Positions 1 to 7,697 of a stretch of DNA of 21,947 nt are shown here, piece by piece. Location: contig DATEXU010000235.1 in the NCBI GenBank assembly GCA_035256645.1, positions 1 through 21,947 of the forward strand. Reading direction: 5' to 3'. The stretch is from G026625185 sp035256645. GTDB taxonomy: Bacteria; Desulfobacterota; WTBG01; JAGOGO01. The translations under genes and the position numbers were made by a program. Positions within the stretch are counted from its first letter, which is position 1. Each line of letters begins with the position of its first letter. The notes under the pieces were generated by a model. The model was not told where the DNA came from. It searched no databases and worked only from the letters and a program-made list of their open reading frames with translations.

Positions 1-126
1 GATGAAGACTATAAAGTTTCTTCTGAAGATATTGCCTTAACCGAAGCAACCAAAAAAGTAGCTTTTCAGAAAATTGCTAACGAGTTGGCCGAGCAAATTT
101 ATGAGGAGCTGGTTTTGGGTTTTTAA
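1..126 (+). CDS. lptE: C-terminal end of probable LPS-assembly lipoprotein LptE (partial)
   Basis: The first 42 codons of the window are open in frame 1 and end in TAA, two bases before the holA start. The visible tail is helical and acidic and ends in IANELAEQIYEELVLGF. This matches the amphipathic helix that closes LptE proteins, the outer-membrane lipoproteins that plug the LptD translocon and help insert LPS. The assignment rests partly on context, because lptE commonly precedes holA in proteobacteria and Desulfobacterota. The 2-bp gap to holA implies co-transcription and probably translational coupling. The lipobox and most of the protein lie outside the window, so family membership cannot be proven here. 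Confidence 0.6.
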   Translation, partial: DEDYKVSSEDIALTEATKKVAFQKIANELAEQIYEELVLGF

Positions 127-128
127 GC

Positions 129-1139
129 ATGAAACCTGCTGTTTTTTTATCAAAGTTTAAAGGGGATTCATTACTCCCTCTTTATTATTTTTACGGAGAA
201 GAAGAATACCTAAAGAACAAAGCCGTTCACATTGTATCGGAGCGTTTAGGAGAGAAAATAAACCGTGGTTTAAACTTCGAGGTTTTTGCCGGTTCTTCCA
301 CCCCCATAGCAACCCTTCTTGATCACGCTCGCACTATTCCCTTTTTGGGCGGACGAAAAATCGTCCTTTTGAAAGAGGCGGAAAAGATCTCCGCTCAGGA
401 ACAGGAGCACCTTTTTTCCTACGTGGAAAGCCCAAGCAAGAAAACCACCCTTATCCTAACCAGCAGTGCCGTTAATTTTCAGGGCAACGCTTTTAAACCA
501 CTCCTTAAGTCCTTCGCAAAGTATGCGGGATACGGCTTGGTTCTCGAATTAAACCATCCCTATCAAAACGAGATCCCTGATTGGATAAAATATATGGCTC
601 AAAATTTTGGGAAATCTATAGGGTCTTCAGCAGTTTTTTTATTACACGAACTGATCGGGAATAACCTTCTCGACATTTTCCATGAAATGGAAAAACTTGC
701 TCTTTTTAGTGGCGAAAAAAAAGAAATTACTAAGGATGATGTTGAAAAGATGATTTCGAGTTTGCGAACCGAGTCGGTTTTTGAATTGGTGGATCATATC
801 GGGAACCGAAGACTGTATGAAGCATTAATGACGCTTTCTCAACTTCTCAAAAGCGGCGAGCAGCCTCTTAAGCTTTTAGCTTTGATTGTCCGTCAATTCC
901 GGATGATCAGCAAAGCGCGCACTCTGGTGAACCAAGGCCTGAAGCCCGCGGAGATAACCCACGCCCTAAAAATCAGAGAATTTGTGTGGCAAAAGTTATA
1001 TCCTCAGGTAAATAAATTTTCTGAAAAAAAGCTGATGGATTGTTTTCAGCAAATGTGGGAAGCTGATATCACGCTCAAAACCAGAAGGACTCCCAAAAAA
1101 ATTGTTTTAGAAAAGCTCGTCATGGAGTTGTGCGAATAG
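129..1139 (+). CDS. holA: DNA polymerase III subunit delta (HolA)
   Basis: This 336-aa protein has the length and layout of HolA, the clamp-loader subunit that opens the beta sliding clamp during replication. The N-terminus carries the family signature around residues 17-30 (LYYFYGEEEYLKNKAV), a degenerate AAA+ nucleotide-binding region without a functional P-loop. The middle has the typical phrase GGRKIVLLKEAEKI near residues 74-87. The C-terminal helical collar domain has SVFELVDHIGNRR and LLALIVRQFRMI, both characteristic of delta. The ATG follows the lptE stop by two bases, so it is probably read as part of the same transcript. It converges on rpsT with about 150 bp between them. Confidence 0.95.
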   Translation: MKPAVFLSKFKGDSLLPLYYFYGEEEYLKNKAVHIVSERLGEKINRGLNFEVFAGSSTPIATLLDHARTIPFLGGRKIVLLKEAEKISAQEQEHLFSYVESPSKKTTLILTSSAVNFQGNAFKPLLKSFAKYAGYGLVLELNHPYQNEIPDWIKYMAQNFGKSIGSSAVFLLHELIGNNLLDIFHEMEKLALFSGEKKEITKDDVEKMISSLRTESVFELVDHIGNRRLYEALMTLSQLLKSGEQPLKLLALIVRQFRMISKARTLVNQGLKPAEITHALKIREFVWQKLYPQVNKFSEKKLMDCFQQMWEADITLKTRRTPKKIVLEKLVMELCE

Positions 1140-1292
1140 CACTAATGTGATGATTACCAGCCGCATTGAGGGAGCGGCTCAGTACCCAGGTTCAGATTTT
1201 GAGTTATTGATGAGGGGGTTCACTTCTGCCCTCTTCTCTGAAAACGCAATCGAAACAAATGCCCTTCCCATCCCATTCCGAAGCGAAAAAGA

Positions 1293-1559
1293 TTAGGACT
1301 TTAAAGCATTCACTTTGCGGGTCAGACGGGAGATTTTGCGGGCAGCATTTTTTTTATGAATAACCCCTTTGGAAGCAGCTTTATTAATAACCGGGGTAAC
1401 CTGAGAAAGCACTTCCTGTGCTTTTTTCGGGTCTTTCTCCTCAATCGCGGCGCTGACTGCTTTCATCGTGGTCTTGAGATTGCTTTTGACGTTCCGGTTT
1501 CTCAGCCGTTTTTCTTTATTTTGTTTGCTTCGTTTTAAAGCTGATTTATGCGTTGCCAT
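1293..1559 (-). CDS. rpsT: 30S ribosomal protein S20
   Basis: This 88-aa, very basic protein opens with MATHKSALKRSKQNKEKRLRN, close to the universal S20 N-terminus. It continues through KAASKGVIHKKNAARKISRLTRKVN, the helix that packs against 16S rRNA. S20 is an early-binding protein of the small subunit body. The ATG is preceded at 1564-1570 by GAAAGGA at good spacing. The gene stands alone on the minus strand, convergent with holA and divergent from murJ, so it must have its own promoter. A promoter candidate lies about 55-85 bp upstream. Confidence 0.97.
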   Translation of the reverse strand: MATHKSALKRSKQNKEKRLRNRNVKSNLKTTMKAVSAAIEEKDPKKAQEVLSQVTPVINKAASKGVIHKKNAARKISRLTRKVNALKS

Positions 1560-1612
1560 ACAATCCTTTCACCAATTTTAATGTTGTAATTATTTTTATT
1601 GCGGAATTTTGT

Positions 1613-1642
1613 TGTTTACCATCGAATTTACTGGTTTGTCAA
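1613..1642 (-). promoter_or_regulatory. Candidate rpsT promoter
   Basis: Read on the minus strand, a perfect -35 box TTGACA (1637-1642) is followed after 18 bases by TAAACA (1613-1618), a weak -10 box. It lies about 55 bp upstream of the rpsT start in AT-rich DNA. The -35 box is convincing; the exact -10 is not. Confidence 0.4.
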
Positions 1643-1670
1643 GCAAATTTCATAAGGATTGATTGAGTAA

Positions 1671-1795
1671 ACCCCGTTAGAAAGATTTCACACGGGGCAT
1701 TTAAAAGTGTAAAAATTTTTAAGCTTACACCGTGCTTCTTCACGCCCTTAGATATTTGATATCTAACGAAGCAAGCGGTGACTTTCTAACGGGGT
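1671..1795. repeat. 125-bp inverted-repeat (MITE-like) element in the murJ leader
   Basis: The ends are a perfect 14-bp inverted repeat, ACCCCGTTAGAAAG (1671-1684) and CTTTCTAACGGGGT (1782-1795). Nested inside are CACCG (1728-1732) with CGGTG (1776-1780), GCTTC (1734-1738) with GAAGC (1768-1772), and a perfect 8-bp hairpin TTAGATAT-ttg-ATATCTAA (1748-1766). An alternative hairpin GTGTAA/TTACAC (1707-1712, 1725-1730) could compete. There is no coding capacity. The right arm ends 16 bp before the murJ ATG, so the element either is a miniature mobile repeat or forms a long structured leader for murJ. No obvious target duplication is visible. Confidence 0.6.
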
Positions 1796-1811
1796 AAAGG
1801 CCCTTTCTAAA

Positions 1812-3386
1812 ATGTCCGAAAACTCACGCATAACCAGAGCCTTTGGTGTCGTAGGGATCGCCACGTTTTTAAGCCGGATCCTCGGATTAGTCCGGGAAAT
1901 GGCGATCGCTTTTTATTTTGGTGCCAGCATGGCGTCTGATTCCTTTTTCGTGGCTTTTCAGATCCCCAATGTTCTGCGAGTTCTTCTTGCCGAAGGTTCC
2001 CTCAGTATCGCATTTATCCCCGTTTTTTCCGAAACCTTGGTAAAAAAGGGGCGGGAAGAGGCATTAAAACTTGCTAACGCGGCTTTTACCATTCTCACAA
2101 TAATCCTTTTTATCATCACTGTGTTGGGTGTTGTTTTTGCCTCTCCCCTCATAAAGATTATGGTGCCGGGGTTTGCGAAAACTCCGGGAAAATTAGAGCT
2201 CACGATCCTCCTTGCCCAGATCACCTTCCCTTTCATTTCCCTTGTCAGTCTGGCAGCACTCTGTATGGGAATCCTTAACTCTTTGAGGCGGTTTGCGGTT
2301 CCTGCCTTAGCACCAGTATTTTACAATATCGGCGTGATCCTTTCAGTAGTTATTCTTTTTCCTTATCTCCATCTCCCGATAATGGCGTTGGTCATCGGGG
2401 TCATGGTCGGAGGGTTTTTGCAGTTTGCATTCCAAGTCCCCTTCCTTGAAAAGAACGGTGTTCACCTCACATCAAGTTATGATTTTCAAAACCCGGAACT
2501 AAAAAAAATGGGGAAAATCATGGTGCCCGCGATTTTTGGATCAGCCATATACCAGGTTAAAATCATTATCAATAGCTTTATTGCTTCATTTTTACCTCAG
2601 GGAAGTGTTTCCTATCTAAACTACGCTTATCGCCTTCTCGAATTTCCCCTGGGGATTTTTGTCTATTCGATCAGTTCCGTGGTCCTTCCTTCTTTTTCGA
2701 GTTTCGCCGCCAACAATGAAATGCAAAAACTAAAAGAAACGTTTGTTTTTGCGTTCCGATTGGCCATGTTCATCGTTATCCCCGCGATGGTTGGCTTAGC
2801 GGCGCTGAAGACCCCTATTGTTTCAGTTCTTTTAGAAAGGGGTTCTTTTACGTCGGGAGAAACCGTTCAAACGTCAATCGCGCTCCTTTATTATTCTCTC
2901 GGACTTTGGTCGATCTCCGGCGTCCGGGTTACCGTGCAGGTATTTTATTCTCTTCACGACACCAAAACACCCGTAAAAGTAGGCATCATCAGTGTTCTTG
3001 CGCACATCCTCTTTAGCCTCCTCCTCATGGGACCTCTTAAACATGGGGGGCTGGCGTTAGCCCTTTCCTTAGCCTCGGTTTTGCATTTTTTCCTTCTCCT
3101 GGTGCTTTTGCGGAGAAAAATAGGCCCGTTAGGGATGCGCGCTGCAATCCCCTCTGTGACAAAAATTGTTTTTGCCTCGCTGATCATGGGGGGAGTGTGT
3201 TATTTCATCAGTTCTCAGGTTAATTGGTTAACCCCGGGGGTTATCTATAAAAGAATCTTTTATCTGGCCGGGGCCATCGGGACTGGAGCTCTGGTTTTCT
3301 TTGGACTTTGTTTCTTGCTCCGCTGTCCGGAACTTGAAACCTTGAAGGATGTGTTCAGGAAGAAGATGATAACTCCTTCGGATTAA
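1812..3386 (+). CDS. murJ: Lipid II flippase MurJ (MviN)
   Basis: This 524-aa, strongly hydrophobic protein is the length expected of MurJ, the MOP-superfamily flippase that moves the peptidoglycan precursor lipid II across the inner membrane. The N-terminus, with ITRAFGVVGIATFLSRILGLVRE near residues 7-28, is the diagnostic MurJ motif. It is followed by AFYFGASMASDSFFVAFQIPNVLRVLLAEGSLSIAFIPVF, where family members carry conserved charged residues lining the cavity. About 14 membrane helices can be traced. The ATG at 1812 gives the canonical start; AAAGG at 1796-1800 is a weakly placed ribosome-binding site, 11 bases away. The large inverted repeat just upstream may affect expression. Its downstream neighbour is convergent. 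Confidence 0.96.
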   Translation: MSENSRITRAFGVVGIATFLSRILGLVREMAIAFYFGASMASDSFFVAFQIPNVLRVLLAEGSLSIAFIPVFSETLVKKGREEALKLANAAFTILTIILFIITVLGVVFASPLIKIMVPGFAKTPGKLELTILLAQITFPFISLVSLAALCMGILNSLRRFAVPALAPVFYNIGVILSVVILFPYLHLPIMALVIGVMVGGFLQFAFQVPFLEKNGVHLTSSYDFQNPELKKMGKIMVPAIFGSAIYQVKIIINSFIASFLPQGSVSYLNYAYRLLEFPLGIFVYSISSVVLPSFSSFAANNEMQKLKETFVFAFRLAMFIVIPAMVGLAALKTPIVSVLLERGSFTSGETVQTSIALLYYSLGLWSISGVRVTVQVFYSLHDTKTPVKVGIISVLAHILFSLLLMGPLKHGGLALALSLASVLHFFLLLVLLRRKIGPLGMRAAIPSVTKIVFASLIMGGVCYFISSQVNWLTPGVIYKRIFYLAGAIGTGALVFFGLCFLLRCPELETLKDVFRKKMITPSD

Positions 3387-3426
3387 CGTTCAAATTTAAA
3401 AAATTTATTCCCACCTCAACTCTTCG

Positions 3427-3780
3427 CTACTCTCTTAAATTTTTTTTCACCGCTGCCTTAAGATTCGCGAGATTAGACGATTTTACCACATAGGCATCTG
3501 ATGCCCAGGTCGCTAAATTTTGCTGATACTCGGAATAAGCGCTGGAAAGAATAACCGGCAAATCCCGAAACATAGTGCGAATCCGCTGAAGAATGTCAAG
3601 ACCATTTATATCGGGCATCTTGATATCCAAAATAACAAGATCAGGAAGGAATGTGTTCAGTAATTCAAGTGTTTCTTTGCCATTGGCAGCAACCTTCACC
3701 TCATATCCTTCCTCTTCCAACTCTTCTTTATATAATATTCTGATACCTTCTTCGTCATCAGCCACTAAAATTTTCTTCAT
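3427..3780 (-). CDS. Receiver-only response regulator (CheY-like)
   Basis: This 117-aa protein is a single receiver domain with no output domain. The acidic pocket is D8-D9, the phospho-acceptor is D52 (in LVILDIKMPD), the switch Ser is at 79-80 and the conserved Lys is K100. The usual Lys-Pro pair is replaced by KSS. GAGAAAGGA precedes the ATG at 8-base spacing. The gene begins 17 bp after galT ends on the same strand, so the two are probably one transcript. Stand-alone receivers act by binding a partner protein or as phosphorelay intermediates. No histidine kinase is in the window, so the input and target are unknown. Confidence 0.9.
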   Translation of the reverse strand: MKKILVADDEEGIRILYKEELEEEGYEVKVAANGKETLELLNTFLPDLVILDIKMPDINGLDILQRIRTMFRDLPVILSSAYSEYQQNLATWASDAYVVKSSNLANLKAAVKKNLRE

Positions 3781-3797
3781 GGTCTTATTCCTTTCTC

Positions 3798-4796
3798 TTA
3801 TTTGATCTCCTTCAGAAACGTTGCCGCTTCCTCCGGAGGGGTTGGGTTGATATAAAATCCAGACCCGATTTCAAAGCCTGCGATTTTACTTAAGGTGGGA
3901 ATGATTTCAAAATGCCAATGATAGTAATCATTAATCAACTCATTAAACGGAGACGTATGGAGGGTGAAATTGTATGGCGGATCTTCCAGCGCTGCTTCGA
4001 GGCGGCTTAAAACATCTTTGAAAATACGCGCCAGCGAACTATATTCTGCCGGAGAAATATTAACAAAAGAAGAAGAATGTTTTTTGGGAAGAAGCCAAAT
4101 TTCAAACGGCGAACGGGAAGCAAAGGGAGTGATTGCCAGAAAATCATCGTTTTCAACCACTACCCGGATTTTATCATCCAATTCTTGATGAACAATATCG
4201 CAAAAAACGCAGCGGTCTTTATACCGGTAATAATTTTTGCTCCCTTCCATCTCTTCCATCACAAATTTGGGAATAATCGGTAAGGCAATAAGTTGGGAAT
4301 GGCTATGCGCGAGAGAAGCACCGGCTTCTACCCCATGATTTTTAAAAACCAGAACATAACGAAAGCGCTCGTCTTTTTTTAAATCCACAATGCGCTCCCG
4401 GTAAGCCCATAGCACATCCTCAAAGGCTTTAAGATCAAGCTGAGACAAGGAACCACCATGGCGAGGAGTTTCAACAATAACTTCGTGGGCTCCGATACCA
4501 TTCATTTTGTCGTACATCCCCTCTCCTTGTTTTTTCAAACTTCCCTCAATAACCAACGCGGGAAATTTATTGGAGACTACCCGTAACGTCCATCCCGGGG
4601 TATCAGGTTTACTTCCGTCGCGTCGTAAGGCATAGACCTCAGGCGGAGTTTTGTCTTCATTGCCCGGGCAAAGCGGACAAAATCCACCTGCTACCGCAGG
4701 CCTTTCGGTCATTTTAAAACTGGTAGGACGCTTTCCGCGTTCGGTTGAAATGATAACCCACCGACCAACAATCGGGTCTTTGCGAAGTTCAGGCAT
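3798..4796 (-). CDS. galT: Galactose-1-phosphate uridylyltransferase (GalT, HIT superfamily)
   Basis: This 332-aa protein is close to bacterial GalT length (about 350). GalT exchanges UMP between UDP-glucose and galactose-1-phosphate in the Leloir pathway; related enzymes act as nucleotidyl transferases in glycogen or sugar-nucleotide metabolism. A zinc Cys pair is visible at C40-x-x-C43, and H104 lies in GIGAHEVIVET. The active-site signature is NHGVEAGASLAHSHSQ (153-168), where the nucleophilic His should be H166. The usual HPH is HSH here. A second Cys pair (C196, C199) and the C-terminal HWHFEIIP (293-300) are also typical. GAGGT precedes the ATG. It is co-oriented with the receiver gene 17 bp downstream. 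Confidence 0.9.
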   Translation of the reverse strand: MPELRKDPIVGRWVIISTERGKRPTSFKMTERPAVAGGFCPLCPGNEDKTPPEVYALRRDGSKPDTPGWTLRVVSNKFPALVIEGSLKKQGEGMYDKMNGIGAHEVIVETPRHGGSLSQLDLKAFEDVLWAYRERIVDLKKDERFRYVLVFKNHGVEAGASLAHSHSQLIALPIIPKFVMEEMEGSKNYYRYKDRCVFCDIVHQELDDKIRVVVENDDFLAITPFASRSPFEIWLLPKKHSSSFVNISPAEYSSLARIFKDVLSRLEAALEDPPYNFTLHTSPFNELINDYYHWHFEIIPTLSKIAGFEIGSGFYINPTPPEEAATFLKEIK

Positions 4797-4911
4797 AATG
4801 CTACCTCTTCATAGACAAAAGATTTTAACAACGTGGAGCACGACATCAACCCCTCCTTCCTTCATTTTTTTATCCCCCAATGAAGCATGATAACTCTACC
4901 CCATGCTATTC

Positions 4912-5661
4912 TTATAAGCGATTTATCAAGCTCGCAACGAATCCTGCTCCAAAACCATTATCAATATTTACTACCGTAACTCCTGAGGCGCAGGAATTTA
5001 ACATTCCTAACAGCGCTGCAATCCCTCCAAAATTAGCGCCATAGCCAATACTGGTTGGGACCGCAATCACAGGTTTCGATACCAACCCCCCCACCACACT
5101 GGGCAATGCCCCTTCCATTCCGGCCACGACAATAAAAACCCGTGCCTGGTTAAGCTTTTCCAGCTGATTAACCAAACGGTGAATTCCTGCTACGCCGACA
5201 TCATAAAGGGTCTCCACGCGATTACCCATCATCCGAGCCGTGATTACCGCTTCTTCCGCAACCGGAATATCAGAGGTCCCCGCACTGATCACCATGATAA
5301 CCCCTTCACCTGCTATCTTGATTTCTTGAGGAGCGAACGTGAGCATTTTAGGAACGTTATGATAATGCATGGTTGGAATCGTTTTGATGATGTGTTCAGC
5401 TTTTTCTTGATCCACGCGGGTTACAATAATCGGGTGCTCCTTATCCAGCATTCGTTTAATGATCGTGAGGATCTGTTCCGCGGTCTTTTCCTTACCCCAG
5501 ATGCACTCCGCAAACCCTTGTCGAAGAGACCGATGGTGGTCAATAGTAACAAACCCCAGGTCCTCAAAAGGAAGATATCTGAGCTTCGTTATTGCATCGT
5601 CAATGCTTAACTCGTTTGATTGAACACTCTCTAAAATATTTTTAATAAGCTTTGCATCCAC
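4912..5661 (-). CDS. larB: Nickel-pincer cofactor biosynthesis protein LarB
   Basis: This 249-aa protein matches LarB, which carboxylates the pyridinium ring of nicotinic acid adenine dinucleotide and hydrolyses the phosphoanhydride. That is the first step to the nickel-pincer nucleotide used by lactate racemase-type enzymes. The N-terminal motif LPFEDLGFVTIDHHRSLRQGF (about 29-49) is diagnostic. The C-terminal half is a PurE-like (AIR carboxylase) domain with VISAGTSDIPVAEEA and VAGMEGALPSVVGGLVSKPVIAVPTS. The start is GTG at 5659-5661, with a weak GGAAA upstream. It lies 54 bp after thiL on the same strand. LarC, LarE and a racemase are not in the window. Confidence 0.92.
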   Translation of the reverse strand: MDAKLIKNILESVQSNELSIDDAITKLRYLPFEDLGFVTIDHHRSLRQGFAECIWGKEKTAEQILTIIKRMLDKEHPIIVTRVDQEKAEHIIKTIPTMHYHNVPKMLTFAPQEIKIAGEGVIMVISAGTSDIPVAEEAVITARMMGNRVETLYDVGVAGIHRLVNQLEKLNQARVFIVVAGMEGALPSVVGGLVSKPVIAVPTSIGYGANFGGIAALLGMLNSCASGVTVVNIDNGFGAGFVASLINRL

Positions 5662-5715
5662 GCGTCTGTTTCCAAAAAATGAAAGAAAAAATGGATCACT
5701 GTCACCTCTATCCGC

Positions 5716-6723
5716 TTATCCGGTCTTGAAGTGGTCATATCCCCGTGGTTCGGCTTTCTCACTTCTTCCTTGTTCATCTTTAAGCCAAATCCCCTTAATC
5801 TCACGAGCGAGTCTGCCGATACACGTAAGAGGAATAGCAAGTTCCTGACTGAGCTGAGCCACCTGAATGCTTTTTTCTGGGGAAACGCTGAAAAGAAGCT
5901 CATAATCTTCTCCACCTCCTAATGCCAAGGCAAGCGGATCCGATACATAGTCCTGTGCCCAGGTCTGAAACTCAGGTGAACGGGGCACACGGGACAATTC
6001 CACCTCCGCTCCCACACCGCTTTGTTCCACGATATGATTTAAATCTGCCAACAAACCATCACTGATATCAATCATCGCGTTGGGTATCCCTCGTTCCGCC
6101 AAGACCTGGCCCTCTTTAACCCGGGGAAGGGGCGAAAAATGTCGCGCCAGGAGATTCTCTTTTCCTGCTCTGTTTCCTCCTTGTTCGGATATCCTCAAAC
6201 CCAGCGCCGCGTCTCCGAGCCAGCCCGTCACATAGAGGAGATCTCCATCCTTTCCCCCGCCTCGATAGATCACCTTCCCTTTCGATGCTTTTCCCAACAA
6301 TGCCAGTGAAATAAAAAATCGCTCTCCGCTTTCCGAGGTATCACCACCAATGAGCGCTACCCCCATAGTTTTCCCAAAACTGGTTATGCCCTCATAAAAA
6401 GCGTCTAAAAAATCCAAAGCAATCCGTTGGCTCGGTATCCCGAGGCTTACGGTATAGCCAATCGGATATCCGCCCATTGCCGCGATATCACTCAGGTTGA
6501 CAGCCAAGGCCTTCGCGCCCAGCCTCTTTCCCTCGGTTTCATCGATGCGAAAATGGAAACCCTCGATCAATTGGTCGGCAGTCAAAAGGATAACCACATC
6601 GTCAGAAAAGGAAATGACCGCAGCATCATCACCAATGCCTTTAAGGATATACGGAGGCTGGATAGGATAGCGTCGGGCAATCCGGTTAATAAAACCAAAT
6701 TCTCCCAGGTCAGAAAATTTCAC
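5716..6723 (-). CDS. thiL: Thiamine-monophosphate kinase
   Basis: This 335-aa protein matches ThiL, the ATP-dependent kinase that converts thiamine phosphate to thiamine diphosphate, the last step of cofactor synthesis. Family motifs appear in order: GIGDDAAVI (30-38) and a metal-binding Asp segment LLTADQLIEGFHFR (46-59). Later come GGDTSES near 126-132, DISDGLLADLNHI near 219-231 and GGGEDYELLF near 269-278. The start is GTG at 6721-6723 with a poor ribosome-binding site, so a slightly different start is possible. It is probably co-transcribed with larB downstream. A sigma70-like promoter lies about 90 bp upstream. Confidence 0.95.
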   Translation of the reverse strand: MKFSDLGEFGFINRIARRYPIQPPYILKGIGDDAAVISFSDDVVILLTADQLIEGFHFRIDETEGKRLGAKALAVNLSDIAAMGGYPIGYTVSLGIPSQRIALDFLDAFYEGITSFGKTMGVALIGGDTSESGERFFISLALLGKASKGKVIYRGGGKDGDLLYVTGWLGDAALGLRISEQGGNRAGKENLLARHFSPLPRVKEGQVLAERGIPNAMIDISDGLLADLNHIVEQSGVGAEVELSRVPRSPEFQTWAQDYVSDPLALALGGGEDYELLFSVSPEKSIQVAQLSQELAIPLTCIGRLAREIKGIWLKDEQGRSEKAEPRGYDHFKTG

Positions 6724-6809
6724 GCTCGCTTTTGAATCGTCTTTTTTGCAGGTTAATCTTTTTGTGTTTAATCTAAACGCATTTAAACAAAATTTCTGTT
6801 TCCCTAATC

Positions 6810-6838
6810 GTAATAGTATGATTGCCCAGGGTTGTCAA
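6810..6838 (-). promoter_or_regulatory. Candidate sigma70 promoter for thiL-larB
   Basis: On the minus strand TTGACA (6833-6838) is followed after 17 bases by TATTAC (6810-6815). The distance to the thiL GTG is about 87 bp. A TACTAT alternative -10 lies at a 14-base spacing, which is too short. The acpS stop is just upstream, so this promoter would separate acpS from thiL. Confidence 0.5.
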
Positions 6839-6867
6839 GTTTGGGGAAAGTCAAAAATAACAAATCA

Positions 6868-7236
6868 TTAAGTAATTATCTGGGTTACGGCAATCGCGTA
6901 AGTTTGGCAGTGAGACAAAGAAACCTTGATCGTTTTTATGCCGTGCGTTTGGCTGAATGTATATGCTTGATTGTGCAAATAAACCTCGGGCTTTCCTGAG
7001 CGACTGTTAATGATTTCCAGGTCTTTCAACATGATAATCTCTCCCGGTTCGTTGCCCAAGGCCTTCAGAATACTTTCCTTAGCCGCAAACCGGGCAGCAT
7101 AGTGCTGAGCCGGATATTTTTTGTGCTCACAATAGGAGATTTCCCGGTCAGTAAAGAATCGAGAACGGAAGTTGGGATATTTTTTGAGCAAACGATCAAT
7201 CCGGTCTATTTCAATAATATCGGTCCCAATATCCAT
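6868..7236 (-). CDS. acpS: Holo-[acyl-carrier-protein] synthase (AcpS)
   Basis: This 122-aa protein is the normal AcpS size. The enzyme transfers 4'-phosphopantetheine from CoA to a Ser of acyl carrier protein, activating fatty acid synthesis. The N-terminus MDIGTDIIEIDRI carries the metal-binding Asp, and RFAAKESILKALG (about 49-61) carries the second acidic metal ligand and the catalytic Lys region. The C-terminal VSLSHCQTYAIAV is the typical closing strand. An AGGAG site lies 8 bases before the ATG. A strong terminator lies between this gene and the upstream small gene, so acpS either has its own start signal in the short gap or depends on read-through. Confidence 0.96.
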   Translation of the reverse strand: MDIGTDIIEIDRIDRLLKKYPNFRSRFFTDREISYCEHKKYPAQHYAARFAAKESILKALGNEPGEIIMLKDLEIINSRSGKPEVYLHNQAYTFSQTHGIKTIKVSLSHCQTYAIAVTQIIT

Positions 7237-7263
7237 TTTATTATCTCCTTTTAAAGTCTTTCG

Positions 7264-7293
7264 AAAAAAAACCCCAGGGTAAAGGATCTGGGG
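7264..7293 (-). terminator. Rho-independent terminator after the CooT-like gene
   Basis: On the minus strand CCCCAG (7288-7293) and CTGGGG (7272-7277) form a 6-bp GC-rich stem with a 10-base loop, followed at once by eight T (7264-7271). It starts about 30 bp after the stop codon of the 63-aa gene and ends before acpS. It is the clearest intrinsic terminator in the window. Confidence 0.85.
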
Positions 7294-7326
7294 GCGACAA
7301 ATCTTTAAAAACCAGAAAGGGTCCGG

Positions 7327-7518
7327 TCACGAATCTTCACGAAAAACAATCTTACTCTCGCGAAGAGAAAATTTTTTCAAAGAACCTTTAATTTTTTTCT
7401 CTTCACCAAAGATATTGGTTAATCGAAGCGTCCCATCCATCACCTCGATTACATCGACATTCTCCAACAACAGTTCCTCTCCCCCTCCCCGCTCCAGAAA
7501 CGCGTTCGTCTCGCACAT
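7327..7518 (-). CDS. CooT-family nickel-binding protein
   Basis: This 63-aa protein opens with MCETNAFLE and continues ELLLENVDVIEVMDGTLRLTNIFGEEKKIKGSLKKFSLRESKIVF. This fits the small family represented by CooT (once annotated as predicted RNA-binding), whose conserved Cys2 binds nickel in a dimer. In Rhodospirillum rubrum CooT works with CooC and CooJ in carbon monoxide dehydrogenase maturation, but most family members lie away from coo operons and their client is unknown. GGGAAAG precedes the ATG. The gene forms its own short transcript ending at the terminator at 7264-7293. larB lies about 1.7 kb away on the same strand. Confidence 0.82.
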   Translation of the reverse strand: MCETNAFLERGGGEELLLENVDVIEVMDGTLRLTNIFGEEKKIKGSLKKFSLRESKIVFREDS

Positions 7519-7657
7519 GTTCTTTCCCTTTTTGGGTTAAACAATACAGTTAAATTAAACCTTAATTGAGTGAAAACTATTCATAAAATGCCACGAAAGG
7601 TCTTATTAGTTAACTTTTTCGGAGGACCTTATGACCATTCCCAAAATCCCCCTCAAT

Positions 7658-7676
7658 CCCCCTTTATAAAAGGGGG
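7658..7676. repeat. REP-like GC hairpin
   Basis: CCCCCTTT (7658-7665) pairs perfectly with AAAGGGGG (7669-7676) around a 3-base loop, inside a CCCCCTCAAT-type context. Very similar hairpins are common as dispersed intergenic repeats in environmental genomes. No T-run follows on either strand, so it is not a standard terminator. Confidence 0.55.
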
Positions 7677-7697
7677 GAAAAAGAAATCCTCCCCTTT

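Noticed and set aside
1159..1179. Hairpin AGCCGC/GCGGCT after holA
   Set aside because: No T-run follows on either strand, so it is not called as a terminator.
5631..5915. 94-aa minus-strand frame overlapping thiL and larB
   Set aside because: It is a shifted frame inside two well-supported genes, with a composition unlike a real protein.
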